34,860 nucleotides of DNA from an uncultured Clostridia bacterium. Its GTDB lineage: Bacteria > Bacillota > Clostridia > Oscillospirales > Acutalibacteraceae. The position numbers were made by a program, and so were the translations under genes. Below the pieces are notes generated by a model. That model saw nothing but the letters and a program-made list of their open reading frames with translations, did no database searches and was not told where the DNA came from. Location: positions 1-34,860 of the forward strand of contig CAMMAZ010000027.1 in the NCBI GenBank assembly GCA_946493765.1. Direction: 5' to 3'. Of the stretch, positions 8,972 to 17,791 are shown piece by piece; the first letter of the stretch is position 1, and every line of letters starts with the position of its first letter.

Positions 8972-11611
8972 ATGAGCAAAAAGTACGTTTATCTGTTCTC
9001 TGAAGGCGACGAGAACATGCGTGAGATCCTTGGAGGCAAGGGTGCAAACTTAGCGCAGATGACTAAGCTTGGCATGCCGGTTCCCCAAGGGTTTACTATT
9101 TCTACCGAAGCCTGCACGCGTTATTATGAAGACGGTAAAGTCATCGCGGACGATATTCAGGCGGAAATTTATGAATACCTGAAAAAAATCGAAGAAATCA
9201 ACGGCAAACAGTTTGGCAGCCCCACCAATCCGCTGCTTGTTTCGGTTCGTTCCGGCGCACGTGCTTCCATGCCCGGCATGATGGACACCATTTTGAACCT
9301 CGGTATGAACGAAGACGTTATCGCCGGTTTGATCAAAGGCAATCCGGATCCGAAGTTTGAACGTTTCGTTTATGACTCTTATCGCCGTTTCATCCAGATG
9401 TATTCCGACGTTGTTATGGAAGTCGGCAAAAAATACTTTGAACAGCTCATTGATGAAATGAAGGAAGCCAAAGGCGTTAAAAACGATATCGATCTAACAG
9501 CTGAAGATCTCAAAAAACTGGCGGAACAGTTCAAAGCGGAATATAAAAAGCAGATCGGCGAAGATTTCCCGACCGATCCGAAAGAACAGCTCATGGGCGC
9601 CGTCAAAGCGGTCTTCCGTTCCTGGGACAATCCCCGTGCGAACGTTTATCGCCGCATGAACGACATCCCCTACTCCTGGGGTACTGCCGTTAACGTGCAG
9701 CCGATGGTGTTTGGTAACTTAAACGAAAATTCCGGCACAGGCGTTGCGTTCACACGTGACCCGGCGACCGGTGAAAAGGCGCTGTTCGGCGAATACCTGA
9801 TCAACGCACAGGGTGAAGACGTCGTTGCCGGCGTGCGCACTCCTTTCCCGATTTCCCACTTACAGCAGGATATGCCGGAAGTCTATGAGCAGTTTGCAAC
9901 TATTGCGAACAACCTTGAAAAGCATTACAGAGATATGCAGGACATGGAATTCACCATCGAAAACGGCAAGCTCTATATGCTGCAAACCCGTAACGGCAAA
10001 CGTACTGCTGCCGCCGCTTTAAAAATCGCGGTCGATCTGGTCGACGAAGGCATGATCACCGAAGATGAAGCGGTTTTGCGTGTGGAGCCCAAACAGCTCG
10101 ACGCATTGCTGCATCCGCAGTTTGACGCCGCTGCGCTCAAAGCTGCAAAAGTGATCGGCACCGGTTTGGCTGCTTCTCCGGGCGCTGCCTGCGGTAAAGT
10201 CGTGTTCACTGCGGAAGATGCAAAAGAATGGGCCGAAAGAGGCGAAAAGGTCATTCTGGTTCGTTTGGAAACCTCTCCGGAAGACATTGAAGGTATGGTC
10301 GCGGCACAGGGTATCCTGACCGTTCGTGGCGGTATGACTTCACATGCGGCTGTTGTTGCGCGCGGTATGGGTACTTGCTGCGTTTCCGGCTGCGGCGATA
10401 TCAAAATGCATGAAGAAGAAAAATATTTTGTGCTCGACGGCGTGACCTACAAAGAAGGCGACTACATTTCGCTGGACGGCTCCACCGGTAAGATCTACGG
10501 TGAAGCTGTTGCAACAGTAGAAGCAACTATTTCCGGAAACTTCGGCCGTTTCATGGGCTGGGCGGACGCCAGAAGAAAACTGATGGTTCGCACCAATGCC
10601 GACAATCCGCGTGATACAGCACAGGCTGTTAAATTCGGCGCGGAAGGCATCGGTCTGTGCCGTACGGAGCATATGTTCTTTGAAGGCGACAGAATCAAAG
10701 CGATCCGCGAAATGATCGTTTCCGAAACAGCGGAAGAACGCGAAAAAGCGTTGGCGAAGATCCTGCCGCTGCAACAGGGCGACTTTGAAGAAATGTACAG
10801 AGTGCTGGAAGGCCGTCCGATGACCATTCGTTTCCTCGATCCGCCGCTGCATGAATTCGTTCCGCAGAAGGAAGAAGATATCGTTGAGCTCGCAAAAGAG
10901 ATGAATCTGGAAGTTTCAAAACTCAAAGAGATCATCGACGGACTGCATGAGTTCAACCCGATGATGGGTCACCGTGGCTGCCGTCTGGCTGTCACCTATC
11001 CGGAAATCGCCGCAATGCAGACAACCGCTGTGATCAACGCCGCAATCAACGTTTCCAAAGAAACCGGCAAAATGATCACACCGGAAATCATGATCCCGCT
11101 GGTCGGCGAAGTCAAGGAATTGAAATTTGTTAAAGATATCGTGACCTCCACAGCTGATAAAATCATCAAAGATGCCGGTATCGACATGCATTATAAAGTC
11201 GGCACCATGATCGAAATTCCGCGTGCTGCTTTAACTGCAGATGAAATCGCGACCGAAGCGGAATTCTTCTCCTTCGGCACCAACGACCTGACACAGATGA
11301 CCTTCGGCTTCAGCCGTGACGATGCTGCGAAATTCTTGGATGCATATTATGATGCAAAAATCTATGAATTCGATCCGTTTGCTAAACTCGACCAGGTCGG
11401 TGTTGGCAAATTGGTAAAAATGGCGGCAGAGCTTGGTAGAAAGACCCGTCCGGATATCAAACTGGGTATCTGCGGCGAACACGGCGGCGATCCGTCCACC
11501 GTTGAATTCTGCCATAACATCGGGCTGAATTATGTGTCCTGCTCGCCGTTCCGCGTGCCGATCGCACGTTTGGCTGCGGCACAGGCTGCAATCAAAGAAA
11601 GCAGCAAATAA
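8972..11611 (+). CDS. ppdK: Pyruvate, phosphate dikinase
   Basis: Interconverts ATP + pyruvate + Pi and AMP + PEP + PPi; in anaerobic Clostridia it commonly works in glycolysis and PEP/pyruvate balance. The 879-residue length is normal. Order: N-terminal ATP-grasp (GGKGANLAQM at 22-31), central swivelling phosphohistidine domain with GGMTSHAAVVARGMG (His458), and C-terminal PEP-binding TIM barrel with GLCRTEHMFF, GTNDLTQMTFGFSRDD and LGICGEHGGDP (Cys834). All key residues are present. AGGAGG stands 8 bases before the ATG. It is a single-gene unit with its own promoter and terminator. Frequent CGT, GGT and GTT codons compared with neighbours suggest high expression. Confidence 0.98.
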   Translation: MSKKYVYLFSEGDENMREILGGKGANLAQMTKLGMPVPQGFTISTEACTRYYEDGKVIADDIQAEIYEYLKKIEEINGKQFGSPTNPLLVSVRSGARASMPGMMDTILNLGMNEDVIAGLIKGNPDPKFERFVYDSYRRFIQMYSDVVMEVGKKYFEQLIDEMKEAKGVKNDIDLTAEDLKKLAEQFKAEYKKQIGEDFPTDPKEQLMGAVKAVFRSWDNPRANVYRRMNDIPYSWGTAVNVQPMVFGNLNENSGTGVAFTRDPATGEKALFGEYLINAQGEDVVAGVRTPFPISHLQQDMPEVYEQFATIANNLEKHYRDMQDMEFTIENGKLYMLQTRNGKRTAAAALKIAVDLVDEGMITEDEAVLRVEPKQLDALLHPQFDAAALKAAKVIGTGLAASPGAACGKVVFTAEDAKEWAERGEKVILVRLETSPEDIEGMVAAQGILTVRGGMTSHAAVVARGMGTCCVSGCGDIKMHEEEKYFVLDGVTYKEGDYISLDGSTGKIYGEAVATVEATISGNFGRFMGWADARRKLMVRTNADNPRDTAQAVKFGAEGIGLCRTEHMFFEGDRIKAIREMIVSETAEEREKALAKILPLQQGDFEEMYRVLEGRPMTIRFLDPPLHEFVPQKEEDIVELAKEMNLEVSKLKEIIDGLHEFNPMMGHRGCRLAVTYPEIAAMQTTAVINAAINVSKETGKMITPEIMIPLVGEVKELKFVKDIVTSTADKIIKDAGIDMHYKVGTMIEIPRAALTADEIATEAEFFSFGTNDLTQMTFGFSRDDAAKFLDAYYDAKIYEFDPFAKLDQVGVGKLVKMAAELGRKTRPDIKLGICGEHGGDPSTVEFCHNIGLNYVSCSPFRVPIARLAAAQAAIKESSK

Positions 11612-11645
11612 GGTTCTCTTTTCGGAATAAACCTTAAATAAACGA

Positions 11646-11680
11646 TAAAAAGGTGAGGACGAATTGTCCTCACCTTTTTT
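11646..11680 (+). terminator. Rho-independent terminator of ppdK
   Basis: A stem of AGGTGAGGAC and its complement around a GAATT loop, flanked by A-run and T6, starting about 35 bases after the ppdK stop. A perfect 10-base GC-rich core with flanking A/T pairs. Confidence 0.93.
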
Positions 11681-11694
11681 ACTGATGCTAATGG

Positions 11695-11738
11695 AAAAAG
11701 GACACCTATCCAAAAGGATTAGATGTCCCCTCTTTTTT
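11695..11738 (-). terminator. Terminator of the DUF5107-GH16 operon
   Basis: On the minus strand GGACATCTAATCC and GGATAGGTGTCC pair around TTTT, followed by T5. It begins about 15 bases after the GH16 stop. A T-run on the plus strand (11732-11738) means it can also back up the ppdK terminator. Confidence 0.8.
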
Positions 11739-11751
11739 TATCTCAAATTCA

Positions 11752-12615
11752 TTATTCATCTTCTTGTGCGTCGAAAACCCGCACATAGTCAACGACCCAA
11801 ACGTCACCTTTGGATTTTTCGAGCGTGTCCCATGCCGTCCAGCCGGAGCTGCGGTAGCCCACCGCTTCTGTGGATAACAAAATAAACTGCTCGATCTGGG
11901 AGACCGGCTCTGTAAATGTCTGCACCAGTTTACCGTCGATATAATAGCGATAAGCATCTTTGGTCCATTCCAGCCCGAAACGATGATAGCCATCGGCCGT
12001 CGGTTTTAACTTGTTTTCATGCGCACCGGTGGAGCGATGCTGCGAGCCATAGCCATTCCAGTGGTTGTTGCACTGCACGATGTCGTTGCGTTCAAATTGC
12101 TCCATGATATCCACCTCGACGCCGGCGCTGCACGGATCGAGCGACGCGCCGATCGTCGGCGACTGCAACCAGAAAGCCGACCACCATCCCGGCTTTTGCT
12201 GCATTTTGCAACGGCATTCATAATAGCCGTAGCGATGCATGAATTTCGGTTGTTTGATTTCACCGATCGGCCAGGTGAAATAATTTTCATATTGAGAGGG
12301 CTCTTTCTGATTTTCACTTTTTAAGGTATCGTATTCCTCGCCCTCGCCGTCCATGAAATTATAGCCGGTTTGCAATTGTGTTGTGCAGTAAACGCCATCC
12401 CGGTAAACCAGATGAAATAGGATGTTGCTGTTTCCATCAAAGGAAATCGCATCTTCGACAAAATGTTTTGCGCGCTTTCCCATCATATGTGTGCGCACCG
12501 CCCATTTGGTTTCATCCAGCCGGTCGCCGTCGAATTCATCCGACCAAATAAGCTTCCATTGCTTTCCGTCCGGCAGCAGACTGTCGGCATGTTTTTCAAC
12601 TTTGTAGTTTTGCAT
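11752..12615 (-). CDS. Glycoside hydrolase family 16, apparently intracellular
   Basis: A 287-residue beta-glucanase-like enzyme of the GH16 jelly-roll family. It begins with the typical WKLIWSDEFDGDRLDETKW and carries the catalytic EVDIME motif (E167 nucleophile, D169, E172 acid/base). GYYECRCKMQQKPGWWSAFWL and YYIDGKLVQTF are further family landmarks. No signal peptide or anchor is visible, which is unusual because most GH16 enzymes are secreted. The substrate (beta-1,3, mixed-linkage, agar or porphyran type) cannot be read from the sequence. The ATG at 12615 has GGGAAGG 6 bases upstream; a GTG at 12639 in the same frame is less likely. It follows the DUF5107/TPR gene by 13 bases, so both are probably one transcript. 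Confidence 0.92.
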   Translation of the reverse strand: MQNYKVEKHADSLLPDGKQWKLIWSDEFDGDRLDETKWAVRTHMMGKRAKHFVEDAISFDGNSNILFHLVYRDGVYCTTQLQTGYNFMDGEGEEYDTLKSENQKEPSQYENYFTWPIGEIKQPKFMHRYGYYECRCKMQQKPGWWSAFWLQSPTIGASLDPCSAGVEVDIMEQFERNDIVQCNNHWNGYGSQHRSTGAHENKLKPTADGYHRFGLEWTKDAYRYYIDGKLVQTFTEPVSQIEQFILLSTEAVGYRSSGWTAWDTLEKSKGDVWVVDYVRVFDAQEDE

Positions 12616-12628
12616 AACGCACCTTCCC

Positions 12629-15600
12629 TTAAATTTCACCTGTGATTTGATCGAACAGATAGATTTTAAAGCAATAGGGATCCAGTTTTCGCGCGGTTTG
12701 TATCGCCTTTTCCGCTTCTGCTTTTTTATTCAATCCTAACAGCGCGAACGCCTTGAGAATGCTGCCATCGCGAATATTTTCCTTTTCAATGTCGTATTCA
12801 AACGGCATAGGAGTCGGAGAACCGACGCCGTAATAGCTACGCAGATCGGCATTTTTGATTAGATTCTCCGCTGTTTGCAGCATCTCATCCAACACTTGGC
12901 GAGCTGTTTTTTCTTCTCCGCACTGGTATAAGCATAACGCGCGGAAAAGTGAAATCTCCGAAACGGCGGCTTTGTATTCCCCGCCCTTTAAAAAGGCTTT
13001 TTTGGCGGCGGTGAAATTATTTTCGCTTTCATACAAACGGCCCAAAAAGTAGTAGATATGCGCTTCCTGATTAAAAAAGGTTTTGGCCTCTCCATAGGAT
13101 TTCGGAATGACGCTCCCTGCCAGGTATGCCGCTTTGGCCTGTTCCTTTTCACCCCGTTTGGACAACGCGTTTCCATACAGAACATGCAGCCACGCGTGCA
13201 GATGTGTCAGTCTGCCTTCCCCGCCCTCATAGATATGAAACCGGCGTGTTGCCGCCATTTGAATGGATTTCTGATATTCTCCCTGCATTGCGGTCAGGAT
13301 GATTTTATCCAGCAAGCAGTCGTCACGCGCGTTGAGCAGATCGGGATATTTATCATACACCGCAAGACGGTCGGCCACGCTGAAATTCATATTTTTGAGC
13401 AGTTGCTGGTATTCAAACAACAGTCTTGGATCATTCGTCTTGATTTCCATCGCATGTTCCATGGCTGACAGGGCTTTTCCCGGCTGTTGAAATTTATCAA
13501 AATATAACAAAGACAGATTCCGCCACGCTTTATAATGCTTTGGCTGGTTGCGCACACAGCTTTCAAAAAGCTCTTTGGCGATGGTATAGCGCTGTTTGTC
13601 AAAAAACAAGCTGCCGAGATAATAATAAGCGTTGGCGCCTTTTGGATGATGGTTGATCGCATGTTTGAGCACCAAAATATCCATCAGCCGGGACGGGAAA
13701 CAATACGTGCCGGCCGCCTGTTCCGCTTTGATCCATTCCCTTGTTCCGTTACGTCCCATCTTTTCAAGGCAATAAGCATGGTAATAATGAATCAACGGAT
13801 AATTGGTTCTGATTTTTTCAATTAGCTGCACAGCCGATTCATACAGACCCGCCTCGATATAACAGCACAGCACATCGATGATATTTTCCGGTTTTTTGAA
13901 AAACATCTCCATCATTTCCGGCTGCTTCTGATAGAAGGATAACTCCACAAGGGCAAAAAAGTCAAGCGGATCATCTTCAGCGTTGCTTTTGGTCTGCTGC
14001 AGCGCCTGCTGGGTTTGCCCGGTTATCCGCAAAATTGCCGCTTTCAGGTTATTGGCTCTGGTGTGTCCCCAGTTGATCTGATTGCAGATCTCTAGTTTTT
14101 CAAGCGCCGCAAAATAATCTCCGTTGATGCAGTCGATATTTGCAAGTGCAAAATAAGCGGCACCTCGATGACTTGCATTCCATGTCGCCCGGTAAAGATC
14201 ATCGACAGCCTCTTTATATCTGCCAAGGTATTTGTACGCAATACCGCGCAGATAGATCGCTTCGGTGTCGGTGGGATGCTCGTTTCTGACAGTCAGACGC
14301 TTGATCGCCCGGCCGGCATAATCGATGCAGTCTTCAAATGCACCGCTTTTCAGCGACAGTCTTGCCATTGCGGTATTGCAGCGGCTGTCCTCCGGGTCGC
14401 GGCCAAGCGCTTCAAGATAATAATCTTTGGCGTCATAATTGTGCTGTTTATATTGCTCTAGATGCAGGCCGTTTAAATATAGCATCTCGATGTTATTGAT
14501 TTCCGACGGACGCTTGACCGGCTCTCTAACAGAAATCGGTCGTTTATGTCCTCTGACATACGGTTTATAGGACACCAAAACTTTTCCGTTGCTATCGAGC
14601 AAGATGCCTTTCAGATCGTTAAAATCGACACTGCCGAGCGGAACGGATTTCAAATAAGGCTTCTGCGGCGTTAGATCCACAATTTCCTGATAAAAAACTG
14701 CTCCTTGATATTCGATAACAACCTTAGCATGCAAAAATTCGCCGGTAACATGGAAGCCAAGGAAAATTTCCTTTCCGCGCTGTTCCATATTCATCGCCGC
14801 GTCGATCGTTGCGTTTTTCACGATCCCGATATCCCGAACCGGATACCAGAACTGTTCAAATGTGCGGGTTTCAAACGGCGCGATCCAGGTAAAATCCGGC
14901 TGATTATCGGTATACACGCCGGTCATCAACTCGATATACGGCCCGTTTTTATCCGTTAAATTCTGGCACCACATATCGCCGAAATCACCGGTTCCCCAAT
15001 GCCACATTTTTTTGCCGGGAGAAATGTGGTGGTCGGCAACCGTGACAATACCCTTTTCGATGCTCTCATCATAGCCGGAGACAAAATCCATATCCGACTG
15101 TCCCTGTGAGACCAGATAAGAAGAGGGCACCTTGATCGCGCTGTAGCGGGAAATGTCCGTTCCCTTTCCGAAATCATAAGGACGCGCTGTTTTATAGAGC
15201 CCATGCGCGATCGGCCAGGAAAGCACAGCCCTGCGGTCGTGATCATTGACCCATTCGACATCGGGCGGAAAAACCGTTCTGTAGCTTTCGTTGACCGGAA
15301 CGGCGAGATTGGCCCACCACATAAACACCTGCGGCAGCTCGGTGCGGTTATAAACCCGAACCTTTGCCTTGATATAGCTCCTGCCTTCGTCCAGCGTGAT
15401 ACCGGCCATAGCCTTCATGCGGTTCATCGGCTCCACTTCGCCGACCCATACCGTTTCTCCGTTCGCATTATGCTCAATTACCGCTTCCAGCGGCATAAAG
15501 GTCGTCGGACGGTGATGCTGCGGCCAGTTGAATTCAATACCGCCGGAAATCCACGGTCCCGCAAGACCTACCAATGCCGGTTTGATCACTTCATTGTAAT

Positions 15601-15880
15601 AGATAAAATCATAGTCGCCGATCTTATCATAGCCCCTGTAGATCTTGCCGCCGATCGCCGGTAGAACCTGCGTTTTTATGTATTGATTCTCAAGGGTATA
15701 CACCGTGTAGGCGACATCTGATTTTTCATCGCTGATTCCATCCGCATAGGGAATCGGATATACCTTTCCCGAAGCGCCCTGATAAGGCCGGTGTTCAAAA
15801 AACATCGGCAGTTCATTCGGCTTTTGCGGTATATAGGTCGGAATGATCATTTTCTCTTTTGTAACATTCACTTTAGACAT
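12629..15880 (-). CDS. DUF5107 and TPR-repeat protein
   Basis: A 1083-residue cytoplasmic protein without signal peptide. Residues about 25-400 match DUF5107 (PF17128), a galactose-mutarotase-like beta-sandwich, with VLPAIGGKIYRGYD, SGGIEFNWPQHHRP and WMGTGDFG-like HWGTGDFG. From about 470 to the end it is a long superhelix of TPR-type repeats (for example AKDYYLEALGRDPEDSRCNTA, YYYLGSLFFDKQRY, LFRALCLYQCGEEKTA). The family is widespread near glycoside hydrolases in gut bacteria; its activity is not known to me. GGGGAGG 7 bases before the ATG at 15880 fixes the start and excludes an upstream in-frame ATG at 15928. It is first in an operon with GH16 and divergent from the regulator at 15991, so it is probably sugar-inducible. 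Confidence 0.88.
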   Translation of the reverse strand: MSKVNVTKEKMIIPTYIPQKPNELPMFFEHRPYQGASGKVYPIPYADGISDEKSDVAYTVYTLENQYIKTQVLPAIGGKIYRGYDKIGDYDFIYYNEVIKPALVGLAGPWISGGIEFNWPQHHRPTTFMPLEAVIEHNANGETVWVGEVEPMNRMKAMAGITLDEGRSYIKAKVRVYNRTELPQVFMWWANLAVPVNESYRTVFPPDVEWVNDHDRRAVLSWPIAHGLYKTARPYDFGKGTDISRYSAIKVPSSYLVSQGQSDMDFVSGYDESIEKGIVTVADHHISPGKKMWHWGTGDFGDMWCQNLTDKNGPYIELMTGVYTDNQPDFTWIAPFETRTFEQFWYPVRDIGIVKNATIDAAMNMEQRGKEIFLGFHVTGEFLHAKVVIEYQGAVFYQEIVDLTPQKPYLKSVPLGSVDFNDLKGILLDSNGKVLVSYKPYVRGHKRPISVREPVKRPSEINNIEMLYLNGLHLEQYKQHNYDAKDYYLEALGRDPEDSRCNTAMARLSLKSGAFEDCIDYAGRAIKRLTVRNEHPTDTEAIYLRGIAYKYLGRYKEAVDDLYRATWNASHRGAAYFALANIDCINGDYFAALEKLEICNQINWGHTRANNLKAAILRITGQTQQALQQTKSNAEDDPLDFFALVELSFYQKQPEMMEMFFKKPENIIDVLCCYIEAGLYESAVQLIEKIRTNYPLIHYYHAYCLEKMGRNGTREWIKAEQAAGTYCFPSRLMDILVLKHAINHHPKGANAYYYLGSLFFDKQRYTIAKELFESCVRNQPKHYKAWRNLSLLYFDKFQQPGKALSAMEHAMEIKTNDPRLLFEYQQLLKNMNFSVADRLAVYDKYPDLLNARDDCLLDKIILTAMQGEYQKSIQMAATRRFHIYEGGEGRLTHLHAWLHVLYGNALSKRGEKEQAKAAYLAGSVIPKSYGEAKTFFNQEAHIYYFLGRLYESENNFTAAKKAFLKGGEYKAAVSEISLFRALCLYQCGEEKTARQVLDEMLQTAENLIKNADLRSYYGVGSPTPMPFEYDIEKENIRDGSILKAFALLGLNKKAEAEKAIQTARKLDPYCFKIYLFDQITGEI

Positions 15881-15909
15881 TGTCAAGCCTCCCCGTTTTG
15901 TGTTATAAT
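15880..15909 (+). promoter_or_regulatory. Probable promoter of the LacI/LuxR-hybrid regulator
   Basis: TTGTCA (15880-15885) and TATAAT (15904-15909) with 18 bases between. It sits over the start of the divergent DUF5107 gene, so the two transcripts overlap at their 5' ends. Confidence 0.55.
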
Positions 15910-15913
15910 TATA
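15908..15913 (-). promoter_or_regulatory. Probable -10 of the DUF5107-GH16 promoter
   Basis: On the minus strand TATAAT at 15908-15913, about 28 bases before the DUF5107 ATG. No good -35 lies 17 bases upstream (a T-rich stretch instead), as expected for a promoter that needs an activator. The inverted repeats at 15937-15971 are upstream of it, in an activator-like position. Confidence 0.5.
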
Positions 15914-15936
15914 AAAAATCATAACCAAAACAAAAA

Positions 15937-15971
15937 GACAAAATTTTTGTCAGAAATCAGACGGATTTCTG
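15937..15971. repeat. Two adjoining inverted repeats, candidate operators
   Basis: GACAAAA-T-TTTTGTC (15937-15951) and CAGAAATC-AGACG-GATTTCTG (15951-15971) are perfect inverted repeats sharing one base. Both lie between the two divergent starts: upstream of the DUF5107 -10 and within the leader of the regulator. They are natural candidates for binding by the regulator encoded next door; the second could also be a leader hairpin. Confidence 0.5.
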
Positions 15972-15990
15972 CACCGTTGGAGGTTAAAAA

Positions 15991-17070
15991 ATGATCGTCA
16001 TCAGCGAACCGGCCTATACCGTGTCCAATTGGTATGCGCAAATTGTTGCGGGACTGAAAAGTCAAGCGCGAAAAAAGCGCCTGCCGCTGCATTTTTATTC
16101 GAATATGCAAAGCGCCGGACAGTCCGGCGGCTGTGTTTTTATTATTGGTTCTTCCTATTCCTGGTTATACGATGCTGTCGCAGACGCACATCAATTTGGC
16201 TGCCATCCCATTTTGCTGAACAATCAGCCGCACCGTTCCTTCCCAGGAAAATACAGTTATGTCAGCGCGGATATATCACTTTCCGTGTCTTATATCCTGC
16301 AGCTTCTCACACAGGCGGGCAAACATGAAATCGCGCTTTACGGTATCAATCCCGCCTCCGTTGCAGACATTAGCAGAAAAGAAACGTTTGCCGCACAACG
16401 GGGTCATGCGGATATTTACTACAACCGCACATCTTTTCTCCAATGCTTCGATAGTTTTTTCCAAAAAGCGCAGGAAAAGCAGTATGACGCTGTGATCTGT
16501 GCGAACGATTATGCCGCGATCTCTCTGATTTATCACCTGAAAACTTTGGGCTATAACACGGAACGCTTATCGGTGATCAGCTATTCCAACACATTGCTGG
16601 CACAGCGCTGCAATTCCTCCGTTTCATCGATCGAACTGCATTATGAAAAATTCGGGCAGGCTGCAATGATGATTAGTGAAAATATTGAAAAAGATCCTTA
16701 TCTGACCGGGATGAACGTCTTCGTTGACTGGAAGCTGGTTTTTCGGGATACCGCGCTGGAATCGGAAATGCAAAAACAGATTTCATTTTCTTCTCAGACG
16801 GATGTTTCACGTCCGCAGGATTTATTGTTTGCCGATAAAGAACTCATCGAAATGATGCGCCTTGAAAATTTGTTGCTGCATTGCGATGAAACGGATATGC
16901 GCATTCTGCACCTGCTTTGCACCGGCACATCGCTTTATAAAATTGCGGAGGTGTGTTATCTGACCGAAAATGCATTAAAATACAGGATCAAAAAAATGAA
17001 AGAAATTTGTGATGTTCCTTCCAAAACGGATTTGATCCGATCCTTCAATAAATATAATATTCGTTTATAA
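15991..17070 (+). CDS. Transcription regulator: LacI-type sugar sensor with C-terminal LuxR-type HTH
   Basis: A 359-residue protein. Residues about 1-265 resemble the periplasmic-binding-like effector domain of LacI/GalR regulators (CVFIIGSSYSW, YDAVICANDYAAISLIYHLKTLG, LSVISYSNT, VSSIELHYEKFGQAA). The expected N-terminal LacI HTH is absent: the ATG has GGAGG 8 bases upstream and the sensor fold begins at once. Residues about 300-355 look like a GerE/LuxR HTH (DMRILHLLCTGTSLYKIAE, TENALKYRIKKMKEI, CDVPSKTDLIRSF). So the domain order is reversed with a different DNA-binding module. Divergent from DUF5107-GH16, it probably senses a sugar and controls that operon. The strong terminator follows at 17076. 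Confidence 0.85.
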   Translation: MIVISEPAYTVSNWYAQIVAGLKSQARKKRLPLHFYSNMQSAGQSGGCVFIIGSSYSWLYDAVADAHQFGCHPILLNNQPHRSFPGKYSYVSADISLSVSYILQLLTQAGKHEIALYGINPASVADISRKETFAAQRGHADIYYNRTSFLQCFDSFFQKAQEKQYDAVICANDYAAISLIYHLKTLGYNTERLSVISYSNTLLAQRCNSSVSSIELHYEKFGQAAMMISENIEKDPYLTGMNVFVDWKLVFRDTALESEMQKQISFSSQTDVSRPQDLLFADKELIEMMRLENLLLHCDETDMRILHLLCTGTSLYKIAEVCYLTENALKYRIKKMKEICDVPSKTDLIRSFNKYNIRL

Positions 17071-17075
17071 CGACT

Positions 17076-17117
17076 AAAAATAAAGCTTCTCCAATTTTTC
17101 GGAGAAGCTTTATTTTT
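17076..17117. terminator. Bidirectional terminator
   Basis: A perfect 17-base stem (AAAAATAAAGCTTCTCC and complement) with an 8-base loop at 17093-17100, lying between convergent genes. A/T flanks on both sides let it serve the regulator on the plus strand and the large minus-strand operon. Confidence 0.93.
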
Positions 17118-17122
17118 ATGTT

Positions 17123-17773
17123 TTACAGTGCGGCAACCGCGTCCAAAAGCTGATCTGGTGTTTTGCAAACAGCGCTGATCTGCAAGTCTTTCAAATCTTC
17201 CTTTTTTTGAAAGCCAAGACCATATAACACGGCGATAAAATCCATACCGGCAGTTTCGGCGCCCTTTGCGTCGAACACGCTGTCGCCGACCAGCACACTG
17301 TCCTTTTCCGGTATTTGAAGTGTTTTGCAGGCATTTTGCAAAAGCGATGCCTTGGTGCAGTCGCTTTTACCGTTAAAGGCGCAAATACCATCAAAATAAT
17401 CACGGATTTTCAAAAAAATCAGCATCTGCTCGGCAAATCGCTCATGCTTTAAAGTGGCAAGCGCAATTTTTGTCCCCTGTTCTTTCAAACGCTTTAAAAC
17501 CGTTTCCATCCCAGGATACAGCGTTGCCATCCTTTGACCCTTTTGGTTATAATATTCCCGGTATTTCTCGGCCGCAGCAAACGACTGCTGCTTTTCCATG
17601 CCGAAAACCCTTTGCATGCCTTCGTCCACGTGCCCGCCGATAATGCCGGCAAAACGCTCAACCGGTGCTTTTTCATAGCCAAAATCCGCAGCGGCGGCAT
17701 TATAACAATAAAGAATGCCGGGAGAAGTGTCGGCCAGTGTGCCGTCGAAATCAAAAATCACAAGCTTTTTCAT
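17123..17773 (-). CDS. HAD-superfamily phosphatase (phosphoglycolate phosphatase-like)
   Basis: A 216-residue HAD hydrolase with a four-helix cap. Motif I is DFDGTLADT (8-16), motif II TLKHE region (IALATLKHERFAEQ), motif III lysine in NGKSDCTKASLL, motif IV VGDSVFDAKGA. All acidic residues are present, so it should be an active small-molecule phosphatase. GGAGG 8 bases before the ATG at 17773 fixes the start. It is the last gene of a seven-gene surface-polymer operon, 18 bases after the preceding stop, so a sugar-phosphate intermediate (as KdsC serves Kdo) is a plausible substrate; PGP phosphatase or a nucleotide phosphatase is the alternative. Confidence 0.9.
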   Translation of the reverse strand: MKKLVIFDFDGTLADTSPGILYCYNAAAADFGYEKAPVERFAGIIGGHVDEGMQRVFGMEKQQSFAAAEKYREYYNQKGQRMATLYPGMETVLKRLKEQGTKIALATLKHERFAEQMLIFLKIRDYFDGICAFNGKSDCTKASLLQNACKTLQIPEKDSVLVGDSVFDAKGAETAGMDFIAVLYGLGFQKKEDLKDLQISAVCKTPDQLLDAVAAL

Positions 17774-17791
17774 TGCCTCTCCCTCCACCTT

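Noticed and set aside
10340..10852. 170-codon minus-strand frame inside ppdK
   Set aside because: ppdK is complete with all catalytic motifs; the shadow is Cys/Phe/His-rich and has no family likeness.
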